Of a DNA stretch of 64,000 bases, positions 43,801 to 57,969 are shown in pieces. The stretch lies in the NCBI GenBank assembly GCA_021234155.1, contig JAJEKV010000031.1:6092748-6156747 (forward strand). Direction: 5' to 3'. The position numbers and the translations under genes were made by a program. Source of the stretch: Isoetes taiwanensis (taxonomy: Eukaryota > Streptophyta > Lycopodiopsida > Isoetales > Isoetaceae). Positions within the stretch are counted from its first letter, which is position 1, and every line of letters starts with the position of its first letter. The notes beneath the pieces were generated by a model. It made no database searches. It was not told where the DNA came from and saw only the letters and a list, made by a program, of their open reading frames with translations.

Positions 43801-45888
43801 AAGTCCGATAGTAAGTAAATGTATCAATATTTTATTGCTTAAAAATATTCAATTTCTCCAAGCAAATTATAATACTTGTGTTTGGTGCTTCATCAAAAAA
43901 TATCATAACTTAGAGTTGCGAAAATGGAGCGGTGAAAAATTAGTTCCAAGCGTAGCGCTGAACACTGATAATATTCTTGAGTGTTGGTTGTGTCGCCAGA
44001 ATGTTAAATGGCTCATATTTATAATGGCTTAAGAAAAAAACATGTGAGTTGTCGCCAATTATATTGAATGGCTTGTATCCTGGCTTGAAAAAATAACAAA
44101 GTCATATATTCGTGATGCGATTCTAGACTTGAAGGTCAACGATCGCGTCATTATGAGTCTTTGATCTAGCAAATTTCTTTAATGAATGAATGCTCATGCA
44201 TATTTGACCTAGCAATTTCATGAGAAAATCGTTGGTGCTCATATGATCATTGATACTTATAGAATATAGGTCCTTATCAATCGATCGAATGAAACAGTGC
44301 CAAGGAAAATTGTTATTCATAGAGCTCATATGATTTCCTGGCGATCCGATCAGATCTGAGAGGATAAATAAAAACTGCCAACTAGGCATCTACACTCAGC
44401 CAAAGACAAGCCGGCTCCATTCCCCTAGAAGTTAATATAATGTGAATATATGCAATTAGGATCATGCTTTGAATTCAAGATTGCTTTTGCATTTCTCATA
44501 ACTCTTTATTGCATGAAAGTGAAGCATGTTTTATTCTAAGTTGCTGCCTAGGTGAAGTTCAATATCTGAACATCTATTGCCTTTTGCTAGATGGTACAAT
44601 GGGTATGAATATTGTTTGAGTTTAAAAAAAGGATCTTATGTACTTTCTTGAGGTTTAGCTAAGTGATATACGCACTTCTAAAATAAGGTTAATTAGAAAT
44701 GAGGATGGAGAAATGTATCATCGATTCACCACATTGTTTCTCTGGCCATTCATCTACAATTGAACATTGCTAGTTATAAGGAAGAAACGGCTTATGAACA
44801 TAACGTTATATAGAGTTTTGCATTAGGACACTAGATATCCCTGTCACAAGCCAGTTATGACCTCAACTTTCACTAGAAAGATACATTGTTGGTAGCAAAA
44901 GGGTTATTATCTACACCATACCTCTAGAACTCCTCATCACTCCAAATATGCAACGAAACCTCTAAATCATGCATGATAAGCACTTAAAATAATCCAAAAT
45001 CCTCTTTCATACAAAATGTGCACTCTATGGATACTAAATACTATACCACAAAGAAAGCATTGGCAACTATAAGTACAAATATACACTTGGCCCAACATAA
45101 AACTATGCTATATATAATGGTAGAAAACATAGACCACACCATGCAACCAGTAGACAAGTCGATGTACATAACATAAGTTTTACGAATAAGGATCATGCTC
45201 TAAAAGGAGTGCAAAAATAGATATAATCGTTGGAATTACTAATTAATATAAGAAATTATGCTCAAAGTCCGTAGTGATTTTAAGGATTGAAACAATTGTA
45301 TAAAAAAACAACATCATAAACCAACATAATAGCCTGCTATCATGCATAGTAAATAAGCATGTGCCAAAAACATATAACACACTTCCAAAATTAAACATGG
45401 TTCTTGAACTAATAAAAAAAGCTTGGGAGGATTGAAACTAGGTTAAAACCATGTATCTGATCATGTTAACCAGTATGTAAAATCATCGTAGATTATAATA
45501 TTGACAATGTAGGCTCAAAAATCACCTCCTAAACTAGCAATAATTTTAAGAAACTAGTGTAAGACATAGAATTAGTATAAAAACTATGATCAAACTAGTA
45601 GTGATATTACAAAACCATAATTTTTAAGTCATCTAGTTTTCATTGACATTACGAGTTGCATGTATTAAAAACCACCATTATATGATTATGAATGCGAATT
45701 ACTTTTTGGGGGCCTTGTGCTAGCTTTTCCCCAAGCTTGCCCTTCTACTATTTTTTTTTTTCTTTTGGCATTGTTAGTGACAATAGCAATGTTAGTGTTG
45801 ATAGCAATGTTGGCTGCACATTTTTTCTTATGGCCACTTGACTTATTTATTCCAAATGAGGGAGCATAGAAACCATGGAAATATTGTT
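43801..45888. other. Intergenic, no gene seen
   Basis: Strongly AT-rich with no supported ORF, splice pair or repeat on reading. 45686-45888 is the probable 3' flank of the LRR gene. Confidence 0.5.
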
Positions 45889-48268
45889 TCAGATTCGTAC
45901 AGTAAGTATGATGCTGAAGATGAAGCCTATAAAGATTCCAATGTAGAATCCAGGATTCCAAACATACTCCTTGAACCAACTATTCCAGTCTTGTGCCCCC
46001 TCCACAACATCAGTGGTCTTGCTTGTTGTTGTATTACATTTTACTGTTAATGGTGGACCACATAGTTGGTTTCCTTCAAATCCCGGGGCATTGAACTTTG
46101 TGTCACAGTGATGGTCTGCTGGAACATGCCCGCTTAAATTGTTATGAGACACATCAAACACTTGCAACCTGTCAATGCTACACAGCTCAGCTGGAATAAT
46201 ACCACTTAACTGATTCCATGAAAGATCTAGTGACTCCATATCCTTAAGATTTCCTAGATGAGGAGGAATCTCACCGTTGAACCGATTATGGGACAAGTTT
46301 AGTTGCTTCAGTACCACAAGATTGCCCAATTCTGAAGGAATGGATCCGCTCAACTCATTGTTGGACACGTCAAAGCTTGCGACTTTGATACTTAAACTGT
46401 GGGAAAACTGCCGAGGCTGACCTTTCCATTGTATAGTGACATCAAAGACACTATCAGCTGGTATAGTGACATCAAAGCCACCAGCTGTTATTTTCAAATC
46501 ATTCTTCCAAGAGCTCTGGTTTTGAAGCCAGATTAGTCTTGTCAGGTCTTGAGGCAGATTCCCAGTGATGTTATTGTTTGATAGATCCAGAACTGTGATG
46601 CTAGTCAAATTGCCAATGCATTGAGGCAGATTCCCAGTGATGTTATTGTTTGATAGATCCAGAACTGTGATGCTAGTCATATTGCCAATGCATTCAGATA
46701 TTGTCCCTTCTAGATTATTGTATGCCAGCCTGAGGAAAACTAAACGCTGCAGATAGCAAAGCTCCTTTGGAACTGGGCCTGAAAATTTATTATTGCTGAA
46801 ATCCACAATCATTGTTGTTCTTTGATCATAAAACCCCACAGTTGGAATTCGTCCTGTAAATCTATTATTATTCAATGAAACGATGGCAAACTTCGAAATA
46901 ATGAAGTTAGACGGTATTTCTCCATCCAGCTTGTTGTCATCCAGTGACAAATAATAGAGAGAGCCACTATTTCCAATCTCAAAAGGTATCCTGCCTCTCA
47001 AATCATTGCCATGCAGGTCTAAGATTGTTAAATTCTCAAGCTTGCTTATATTTGGGATAATGCCAGTCAAAGAATTATTTGCTAATGACAGGAGGATCAG
47101 TTTAAAAGACTCGCCCAATTGGTCTGGGATCTTACCTGTCAAACTATTAGAAGAAAGATCCAAACCGTAAAGACTTGTACAACTGCATTCTTCAATTGGA
47201 ATATTTCCGATAAGATTATTGTAATCGAGGTATACATATTCAAGACTGGAGCAGTTTGCAAAAAGTTCCCTCGGTATAAAACCGCTAAGCTTGTTAGAAG
47301 AGAGCGTCAAGACCTCGAGGGCAGGACAATTACCCAACTCCCCTGGAATGTTACCTGTGAGTGCATTATAAGAGAGATCTAGCCAACTGAGAGCAGACAT
47401 CCCTGATATGCCTAATAACATTTCTGCAAGGTTACCAGATAAGTGGTTGAAAGAGATATTTACGTCTTCAAGAGCAGAACAATTAGTAAATCCTCGAGGA
47501 ATACTACCCATCAAGTTGTTTCCAGAGAGATTTAGACTCCACATGACGGAGCAATTGGTGAACAATGCACTTGGGATCTCACCCGATAACTTGTTACCAT
47601 GTAAATGTAGAAACTCCAGAGCACGTAACATACCCAAATCTTGTGGAATATTACCGGTCAAGTTGTTATTCTGTAAATACAAACTCTTCAGAGCAGAACA
47701 CTTAGCAACTCCTCGAGGAATGCTACCAGTCAAGTTGTTATTGCTGAGATCCAGATCACGTAGAACAGAGCAATTGGTGAACAATGCACTTGGGATCTCA
47801 CCCGACAACTTATTATCTTCTAAATCCAAATCTTCCAGAGCAGAAAACATACCTAGATCTTTTGGAATGTTCCCAGTCATATCATTCTCTCGAAGATCTA
47901 AAGTCGTAAGGGCAGATAATGAAGCAAAACAAGCAGAAATTGATCCATTTAACCCCACGTGCTGCATTGTCAATTGCTGCAGACCTCTGCATTTGCATAA
48001 TTCATCTCCTAGTGGTCCAGCTAAGTTTCGACCGATTACTACTATTCTCTCCACATGTGTAGACGAGGAATCGCAACCAATTCCTGTCCAGCCAGTCGCA
48101 CATTAGACTTCTATTATTTGAGTTCCAGTCTATCAAATAATTATCTGGATCATAAAGACCATCCTTAAAACGCAAAAGAGCAAAAAATTCCTCATCATTA
48201 TCATGGGCTCCAGAGTAGTGAGAGGCGGAAGCTAGAACGAAGAGCATGTATAACAACAATCTTCCCAT
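45889..48268 (-). pseudogene. LRR receptor-like protein (no kinase), broken by a 4-bp duplication
   Basis: The ATG at 48268 starts a signal peptide (MGRLLLYMLFVLASA) and an LRR N-terminal cap (EEFFALLRFKDGLYDPDNYL). A duplicated CCAG at 48088-48095 shifts the frame just before the conserved GIGCDSS. From there about 20 plant-type extracellular LRRs (LDLSNNNLTGSIP style) run to a non-LRR island (NDLKITAGGFDVTIPADS, about 46440-46510), more LRRs, a C-terminal cap (GFEGNQLCGPPL) and one membrane helix (FYIGIFIGFIFSIILTV). No kinase follows, so it is a receptor-like protein that would need a partner kinase at the plasma membrane. A 24-residue LRR unit is freshly duplicated (two near-identical 72-bp stretches at about 46557-46700). 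Confidence 0.85.
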
Positions 48269-51200
48269 TCTTGCTGCTTATTTCTGAAAATGTGTGTATC
48301 AAAGCTAGAGCAGCAGCTGATTTCCAAATGCAATACTAAAAAAGGTTGAATCGAGATTTGGATCAAAGCCTTCCCTTGGATAGAATGGCTTGGCTTGTCA
48401 TGTCGCTGTCCTAGAGCCTTTAAGAATACCTTACTATAATAATTAGCATCATATTCTACCATGTGGACGACATCGAGTAGAGTCAGATCCATCAATGCGG
48501 ACCCAAAACAATTAAAACAATTAATGAGTAGAGTAGGGTCCGCATTTGTTTTCATTCTTTTGGGCCCGAAACAATCAAAACAAACGGAAGCAGAAACACG
48601 GTTCATTCTCCATTCACATTCTGTAAGTGATGCTCTCTCTAAATTACTAGACTGTTTTTAGCTTCTGTTTTTACTACACATCTAAATTACTAGACCGTTA
48701 CTGCTTTTACTACACATTTGCCATACTGCTGTTATTGATGCTCTTCGTTTTAGCTTTGCCATGTCTGTAATTCTAAAAACCATAACCAGGTGTAATGAAC
48801 TTGTTTCTTCACAGCCTAAAGATTCAATAGCCATCTTAGATAAATGTGTGAAATGGGAGTAAACAAAAAACAATTGTTTGCTGCTCAAACATCAACATCT
48901 TAATAAACGCACTGATAGAAAGCACACATCTCTGAATTCTCTGAATGGTTGGCTGCAATTGTGTTTGTCTGTGTATAGTTATGAGGCGTTCAAACATTAA
49001 AATCATACCTACTCTCAATTTAATAAATGCTTTGATATACAAAGTCTTTCGAGTCCGTCAAAGAAAACGGATCTGCATTCTTGTCTTTCATCCAATCAGA
49101 GACTGCCATGTGGCAATCATTCTGAGCAAGAATGAATACAGGCTCTCCCTTCTTGCTTCAACCTGCTGTATCCAGTTGCTGCACCGTTTTTTTTCTTGAC
49201 GTAGTGGAAGATCAAGAAGTCGATCATTCTTGGCCGGCGGGGGGGGGCTACCGCCGAGTTGGCCGCGCCCTTGGCGGTAGCCAGCTCCCCTGCCAGGCCA
49301 AGAATGATCTCCTTCTTGCTCTTCCACATTACATCGTGTTTGTCTTAGGCCCTTTTTCCACAGCAGACTTATTAAATAACTGTCATATTTTTTTAAGACA
49401 CCTTTTTGGGCTCCATGTCAGCTCCATGTCAGCTCCATGTCATAGATAAACCACTATAAGCATAGTTTTTTATACAAATAATTCATAATGTCAACAAAAA
49501 CCATATGTCTGCCATGCTTTTAGTTTGTTCACAGTTCTTATACTAATTTTATATCCTACACTAGTTTATTGAAATTATCACTAATTTCGGAGGTAGTTTT
49601 TAAGCTATACATTGTAATATTATAATGTAGGATGATTTCACATACTAATTATCATTATCATATATGTTTTCTGCACATACTTTTAGTGCTCTCAAGGTTT
49701 TTTAGCTAGTTCAAAAACCATGCTCACCTTTGTAAGTGTGTGATGGTTTTTTCACATGGTTATTCACTATACTTGTTAACAATTTCTATTTCACTTGTTT
49801 ATGATATTGCTTTTATTATATACTTATTTCAACTCTTAAAATAGCTATCGATTTTGAGCATATTTTTAATATTACATAGTAATTCTACTTTATATGATTT
49901 CATAAGATATACTTGAATGCAGTTACAAACTTATGTTATATACATCGACATGTTTACTTATTGCATACATAATGTGGTTTGCGAACTTTCTTCTTTCTTG
50001 CTTCCAACCAATATATGTAGCAAAGTTATATATTGTAGCGATAACCAAAAGTGAATATTCATTTGACATGGCCGAACTCTTCTGTTATTTGAACCGTTTT
50101 GTTCCCCATAGCTTTAAGTTGTCGGACATGCATTAAGGTCTATGGCATTGCAATTTCAGTACCCAATAGCACGAACACGTGTAGCTCTAACAATATTGCA
50201 ATAACAAATTTGAAGTGGAACACAATCAAACACATCTAGCACCACCAAAGCTGCACTGAAAAGTATAATGAGAAAAAAAGTAGTACTCAAGAGGACTCAT
50301 TGTAAGGATATATTAGTATGTTCATGTTGTTAATAGCTCAAAAGATGTATTCCAAGTAGACAAAGGGGCTATGGTAGTCTTAGTCAATCCATAGTTTTTG
50401 GATTCCTTTCTAATTAATCTTTTTCAACAATTGCTTTCTAATTAACCTTTTCCAATAATGCACACTTGAAATGGATGCCAGATTTTTTGTTGTTGCTCAA
50501 GTCGTATTGAGAAGCTAACAAATACACATACTATACTGACATCTACCTGTTGTTACGTTCGTTTAGCTACACCAGCCTTATGAAGGAAGACACATAACAA
50601 CCGATCGATCTTTAAATAGCCCGAGGCGAAAAAAGGGGAGGGGAGGGAGAAGGGGCTTACCAAATCAAAATCCTGAAGCATTTATTGCATGGCAGTGAAT
50701 TTTCACAACCATAATCCGCCCTTTCATTTCTGGAATTATCATAACTTACGTGCATGCAAGCTGCGAACTCTATTAATTATCACTTCTCAACAACTGTCTG
50801 CTTTAGTGACTGTAAATCTTTTTTTTTTTTATGCACTCGCTTTGCTATTAAGCACTAGTTTTCTAGTTGGAGTTGAACTTCAGTCTAAAATTTAGATTAA
50901 GGTTATATACACAATTCCTTTTCCTTTTCCACTTTTAAAAGTGATGGCATAAATATTGAAATTAACAATTTCTTTTCCTCTTCCACTTGTGAAAACAATG
51001 GCATAAATATCTAAATTGTCGACGTGTCGTCTCAATTCATCTTAATTACATCTTAATTACTTAACAATGATATTCAACTCAATTCATCTTAATTACATCT
51101 TAATTACTTAACAATGATATTCAACGCAACCACAGTCTAATTTACTCCATGAAATATTATTTGGGTATATCATAAAAACATTAAAATATATTATGTATGA

Positions 51201-51599
51201 TTGGATACTGATCAAAAAAATGGATTAACTACAAAGTCTAAAAATGTCAATCAAACTTTCTATTTGGTCTTTGGCCAACATATATGAAACATCAAGTACA
51301 TAGATAGACATTTCTTATTCTTACCCTTAGTTACAACGTTTTTTCCTTTCTAAAAAACTATTATATAGCGATGTAATTTCTTTAGAGTTGTGTGATCCTC
51401 CTGTTTGTTCTTGCTACAAACTTCAATAATTTCTGGATGCTCAAAATCTAAGCCATTTTTTTAGAAAGATTTTTGCATCGCACTATTGATCACGAAAATT
51501 ATGGTTCAGGAGGCTCTCTTAGGCAAAATCCAATTTCTTCAACAATAGCTTCAATAAACATCATTTCCCTGCAAATATTGAAAGCCCTATCAGTAAATA
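48269..51599. other. Intergenic upstream of the LRR gene; hairpins and small duplications
   Basis: No gene is supported. A stem-loop sits at 48494-48546 (AATGCGGACCC...GGGTCCGCATT) and a long hairpin at 49204-49327. A 47-bp tandem duplication lies at 51031-51124, and an older one covers about 50905-51020. Confidence 0.55.
49204..49327 (+). ncRNA. Candidate microRNA-type hairpin
   Basis: The left arm (from GTGGAAGATCAAGAAG) pairs with the right arm (ending CTTCTTGCTCTTCCAC) over about 50 bp with few mismatches. The stem includes GATCATTCTTGGCC paired with GGCCAAGAATGATC and GGCTACCGCC paired with GGCGGTAGCC. The loop is short. Size and near-perfect pairing fit a plant miRNA precursor or a recent inverted duplication; expression is unknown. 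Confidence 0.35.
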
Positions 51600-51884
51600 C
51601 CCACATTGACGTTCAAAATATTCCATACTTAAGAACAATATAGATTGATAAATACACTGGACAGATTGTTTGTTATAAATATGTATCTGATTCAAGAAAG
51701 AGATAGATCCATTGTATAATCTGCAACAAACAGCCAGTCCTGAGCAACAATTGCAGCATCGGATTTGTATGCCAGGGTAATTTTAGATAGGGAGAGTAAA
51801 TGCCAAGAGCATATAAGTCGTATTTAATTAAAGTGGGACAAATCTCGAATTTTGGGACTCGGACTGAAAATGGGACTCATACAA

Positions 51885-52230
51885 AAAAAAAGAGGGGAGG
51901 GAGAGGGGGCACACCTTGATAAGGAGAAGGGTAGGAGGAGAAAGAGGGAGGGGCCACACGTTGAAGAGGGGAAGAGGATAAGTTGGAAGAAAGGGGGCAA
52001 GGGGGGAGAGGAGAGCAAAAGGGCAAAGGAGGAGGGGGAGGGAGAGGGGGCACACCTTGATAAGGAGAAGGATAGGAGGAGAAAGAGGGAGGGGCCACAC
52101 GTTGAAGAGGGGAAGGGGATAAGTTGGAAGAAGGGGCAGGGGCAGGGAGAAGGGGGAGGGAAGGGGCGGGAGAGCAAAGAGGCAAAAGAGGAGGGGGAGG
52201 AGCAAAGGAGGAGCGAGAGGGGCAGGGCAA
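51885..52230. repeat. GA-rich tandem repeat, 141-bp unit
   Basis: Two near-identical units (GCACACCTTGATAAGG at 51909 and 52050) in an almost pure purine strand. Long ORFs on both strands here are low-complexity artefacts. Confidence 0.8.
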
Positions 52231-52507
52231 GCCCCCCCCCCAAAAAAAAAGTATTAATTATTAATATATAATCAATAATTAATTAAGCTAATTAGATAAT
52301 TTATTAAATAATAAATTAAATTTATCTATTGATAAAATAATCAAATATAAATTAAATTAAATAAATACTCCATTACAAACCTTTCTCGACCCACTAGTCG
52401 AGAAGGCAATCTAATTCCAGCACAAAAAAAACACCAAGATGAGGAATTTCAAACATTAAAAAAAGCTTAAAGATGAGGATGAGCGAGGGATGGGCGTGAG
52501 ACGTCAC

Positions 52508-52620
52508 CCTTTGCTTCTGCATTGTTTTGAGCTTAAACATGCCATTCTTGTTGCTGTATCCATCGCTAGAAGATACGACCTTGCCGCTTTTATCCTTGTA
52601 TACCAGGATCAATTGGGCAC
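52508..52620 (-). pseudogene. Exon fragment resembling an Ole e 1-type domain, inside the transposon
   Basis: After an acceptor (TCTCCCAG) the minus strand reads GAQLILVYKDKSGKVVSSSD and NKNGMFKLKT, ending near a GTGACG donor. The Gly-Ala-x-hydrophobic strand, Asp-x-x-Gly-Lys turn and Gly-x-Phe motif fit the beta-sandwich of Ole e 1-like extracellular proteins. It is isolated and lacks the domain's Cys residues, so it looks like a captured exon. Confidence 0.35.
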
Positions 52621-54165
<1,545 letters not shown>

Positions 54166-54240
54166 GAGGTGCTACATATTCCATCACTTAAGGGCCCTGT
54201 GGGGACTGGAGCCAGCCGGCCAGCCAGCCAAATGATATAG
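54166..54240 (+). pseudogene. Candidate terminal exon fragment inside the transposon
   Basis: An acceptor (GCGTGTGCAG) is followed by 24 open codons (EVLHIPSLKGPVGTGASRPA...) and a TAG. It reads like a protein C-terminus but is unidentified. Confidence 0.3.
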
Positions 54241-54520
54241 TTTGAACATTTAGGACATTGTCCCAAATCTTTTTTTTTTTCAAAGGTATGTACAAAATCC
54301 CCCCCTTCTTTTTTAAATTTCAAATTAGTATGATATAGTGTTTTTCTCACATCACATTAGTATTTGGCACACATTAATATTTAACAATTGTTTTTATAAT
54401 AGCACACATTAGTATTAGCACACATTAGCATTTTTATACTAGCACACCTTAATTAGCACACATTAGTACTTTATACTACCACAATTTCATAATACACGCA
54501 TTAGCATACTAGCACACGGT

Positions 54521-55030
54521 CCTTCTGACCCCTAAAACCTGCGTTTTTCGCTTTGAGCTGCCTTTCCCAAAGTATGCGAGTCGAGAAAGGCCTTCTGACC
54601 CCTAAAACCTTCGTTTTTCGCTTTGAGCTGCCTTTCTCGACTCGCGAGTCGAGAAAGGCCTTCTGACCCCTAAAAACTGCGTTTTTAAACTTTGAGCGCC
54701 TTTCATTTCGCGAGTCGAGAAAGGCCGCCCGAGTCGAGAAAGGCCTTCTAACCCCTAAAACCTGCGTTCTTCGCTTTGAGCTGCCTTTCTTGACTCTCGA
54801 AAGTCGAGAGGCCTTCTGGACCTAAAAACCTGCGTTTTTCGCTTTGAACTGCCTTTCACGACTCGCGAGTCGAGAAAGGCAGAACACAGGTCAGAAGGCC
54901 TTTGACTCGTGAGTCGAGAAAGGCAGCTCAAAAGGCCTTTGACTCGCGAGTCGAGAAAGGCAGCTCAAAGCGAAAAACGCAGGTTTTAGGGGTCAGAAGG
55001 CCTTTCTCGACTCGCGAGTCGAGAAAGGCT
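54521..55030. repeat. Palindromic array of CTTTCTCGACTCGCGAGTCG units
   Basis: About five direct copies of a 65-70 bp unit (CCTTCTGACCCCTAAAACCT ... TTTCGCTTTGAGCTGCC, then the TCGACTCGCGAGTCGA palindrome) run rightward. Inverted copies follow from about 54890, giving a large imperfect palindrome. The perfect core occurs at 54631-54658 and 55001-55028. Confidence 0.85.
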
Positions 55031-55130
55031 CTCAGGCCTATATTTTCCAAAAATGGCCCTAAGAATTGTGTTTTATTTTATTTTTTTTGCCTGCAGCATC
55101 ACTTGACTAACTTGATTTTGTCTTTTGCAG

Positions 55131-55277
55131 TCCTTATCTCGACCAGATAGTACATGCTTGGGAGCAATGAAACGACCAGTTCATTGAAGAAAGGTGCCGA
55201 GAAAAGGGTGGTGACATCAGTTGGACATACAAGCACGTGGCCCATGAAGAAACTCCTCATACAAATTTCTATCGTCT
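55131..55277 (+). pseudogene. Candidate internal exon inside the transposon, one TGA
   Basis: An acceptor TCTTTTGCAG and a donor CT|GTAAGT bound 147 bp. One frame reads PYLDQIVHAWEQ, then TGA, then NDQFIEERCREKGGDISWTY and KHVAHEETPHTNFYR. The composition is protein-like, and a single base change could account for the stop. Unidentified, perhaps captured from a host gene. Confidence 0.35.
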
Positions 55278-57969
55278 GTAAGTTGCTCCGTGACTTGGAG
55301 AGAGCTCCAAGCGCCCTTTGCACTAGGTGGTTCATGTGTGAAGAGGGTGTAATCATTGTGCCCATACGACCACTATGGTCACTTCACCCACTGTAATATA
55401 TATTGTAATGAGCCCATTTATAGATATACGGTATCTCAAAACTAGTCTTTTTTGGTGATTAAGTAAACAATTTGCTTAATTTTTGTTGGAATTTGTGATC
55501 TCTTGTCTACCCACCTAAGAAAATAGAGCCAAAATGTTCAACTAAGAATCTTTTTCAACTAGAACTTTGGTTTCAATCTGTAATGAAATTCCTATGTTTG
55601 AGTTGCATTGTTCTTGTTCTCGACTCGCTATCCGAGAAAACTGGAAGAAAGCTTGGATGCACACTAACAGACAAAAATTCGAATTAAGGATAGTTTTCGG
55701 GTCGGGGTGCTCCTTTTTTGTGTAAAATAACAGGGTTCCGGAAAAAAGTGGGAATAGAATGAGTCCCACTTTAATTAAATACGACTTATATGTTTATTTA
55801 TAAAAGTGAATCTGAACATTGAGTTTAACGGAAAAACTTAGCTTCATAGATATGTGAATGCACGATGTAAATGCACTGAGAATACAGTTATCTAAAGCCT
55901 TTTGCATAAGATGCACTCAAATATCTACTCGAACCTATTGGAGATGGAACTTGAAAACTTGCTTACAATTCTCCTCTATACCATTGGCACATCATAACTT
56001 TGTGCTAACCACAGTTATAATCTGACATTCAAAATTGTATCCCCTGCAGGCAATACATGTGGGAATCAGTCTTTCAATAATGATGTGCTAGACACTTATC
56101 TTGAATCCAATCTAAGGGTAAGCTGTTATGACAAAATGATTTCACACATATGTTGAGAGCAAAGAAGTGCACATATGTTGAGAGCAGAAAGGTGCAGATT
56201 TCACATATATATTGAGAGCTTCCTTCCTAGACTCGCCTGGTCCCACAAAAGGAGAGATTCACAATCATCAGCTGCCATCAGTGCCCTTACTTCACTACCA
56301 GATAAACCTAGCCCGTAGTTCAAAGGCATTTTACACGGCTGCCATTGCAGGTTGAGATTTAGTACTTGGGCATTAATTTCAGCATTAACCTCTATGCTTG
56401 ATGCTAGCAATGGAAGAAGAAGCAGAGGCTGACATTCAACCTGGATTGGTGCAAAAATAATCATCGGAGTAGCTGCATTTGCATTTTCTTTTTAAGCAAC
56501 CTGATTTACCATATTCCCCTATTCCTCTGCTACAAAAAATAACTGCATGTGCACACTTTCTTTGCTTCCATTTTGATCTCCATTCTTGTGGCTTAGTTCT
56601 GCTCCATGCATCCCCCAATGCTTTTGAGCCAGCATCTGACTGGGTTCTTCAAAAAAGCTGGAGTTTGAACTTCTTGTAACTGGGTTCATACTCCTAGGAA
56701 TACTAAGATCAACAGTTGAACCCACATTGACGTTCAAAATATTCCCTAGTTAAGAACAATATAGATTGATAAATACATTGGACAGATTGTTTGTTTCTTA
56801 TAAATATGTGTCTGATTCAAGAAAGAGATAGATCCATTGTTTAATCTGCAACAAACAGCCAGTCCTGTTATAGGAGCAACAATTGCAGCATTGGATTTGT
56901 ATGCCAGGGTAATTTTAGACAGGGATTCAGAGTAAATGCCAGGAGCATATATTTATTTATAAAGTGAATCTGCACTAAACATTGAGTTTAACAGAATGCA
57001 CGATATGAATGCACTGAAAACACAGTTACCTAAAGCCTTTTGCATAAGATGTACTCAAATATCAACTCGAACCTATTGGAGATGGAGCTTGAAAACTTGC
57101 TTACAATTCTCCTCTATACCATTGGCACATCATAACTTTGTGCTAACCGCAGTTATAAGCTGACATTCAAAATTGTATCCCCTGCAGGAGATACATTGTG
57201 GCTTCTTCAAAAGTTCTTCTCCACGCATCCCCCAATGCTTTTGAGCCAGCGTCTGACTAGGTTCTTCAAAAAATCCAGAAAGCTGATCTAAAGGTAAGCT
57301 ATTATGACAAAATGATTTCACAATATGTTGAAAGCAAAGAAGCGCACATATGTTGAGAGCAGAAAAGTGCAGATTTCAGACATATATTGAGAACAATGAC
57401 AATGATGTTTCCTTCCTAGACTCACCTGGTCCCTCAAAAGGAGAGATTCACAATCATCGAATGCCATCAGTACCCTTACTTCACTACCGGATAATAGTTC
57501 AAAGGCATTTTACAGGGCTGCAATGGCAGGTTGAGAATCGCTACTTGGGCATTAATTTCAACATTTTTTACCGAGTCTTTAACCTCTGTGCTTGATGCTG
57601 GCAATGGAGGAAGAAGTAGAGGCTGATATTCAACCTGGATAGGTGCAAAAATAATCACCGCAGTAGTTGCATTTGAATTTTCTTTTGAAGCAACCTGATT
57701 TACGGTATTTCTATTCCTCGGCTACAAAAAATAACTGCATGTGCACATTTTCTTTGCCTTGATTTCGATCTACACACTTGTGGCTTCTTCAAAAGTTCTT
57801 CAAAAAAGCTCTGAGTTCTTCAAAAAAGCTGGAGCTTGAACTTCTTGTAACTGGGTTCATTTGAAGAACAGACTGTCAATCTTTTGGGGACTTCTTGACA
57901 TATTGGATTGCTATATTTTAAGCTTACTGCTTCAAATATATCATTTGGAATCCAAGATCCTTCTTTTGC

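Noticed and set aside
45686-45979. 97-codon minus-strand ORF at the 3' end of the LRR gene
   Set aside because: Overlaps the LRR C-terminus in another frame and is compositionally poor.
47408-48106. 232-codon plus-strand ORF
   Set aside because: Antisense shadow of the LRR coding region; the repeats merely mirror the LRRs.
51852-52271. Long ORFs on both strands in the GA-rich block
   Set aside because: Low-complexity purine repeat with no protein-like composition.
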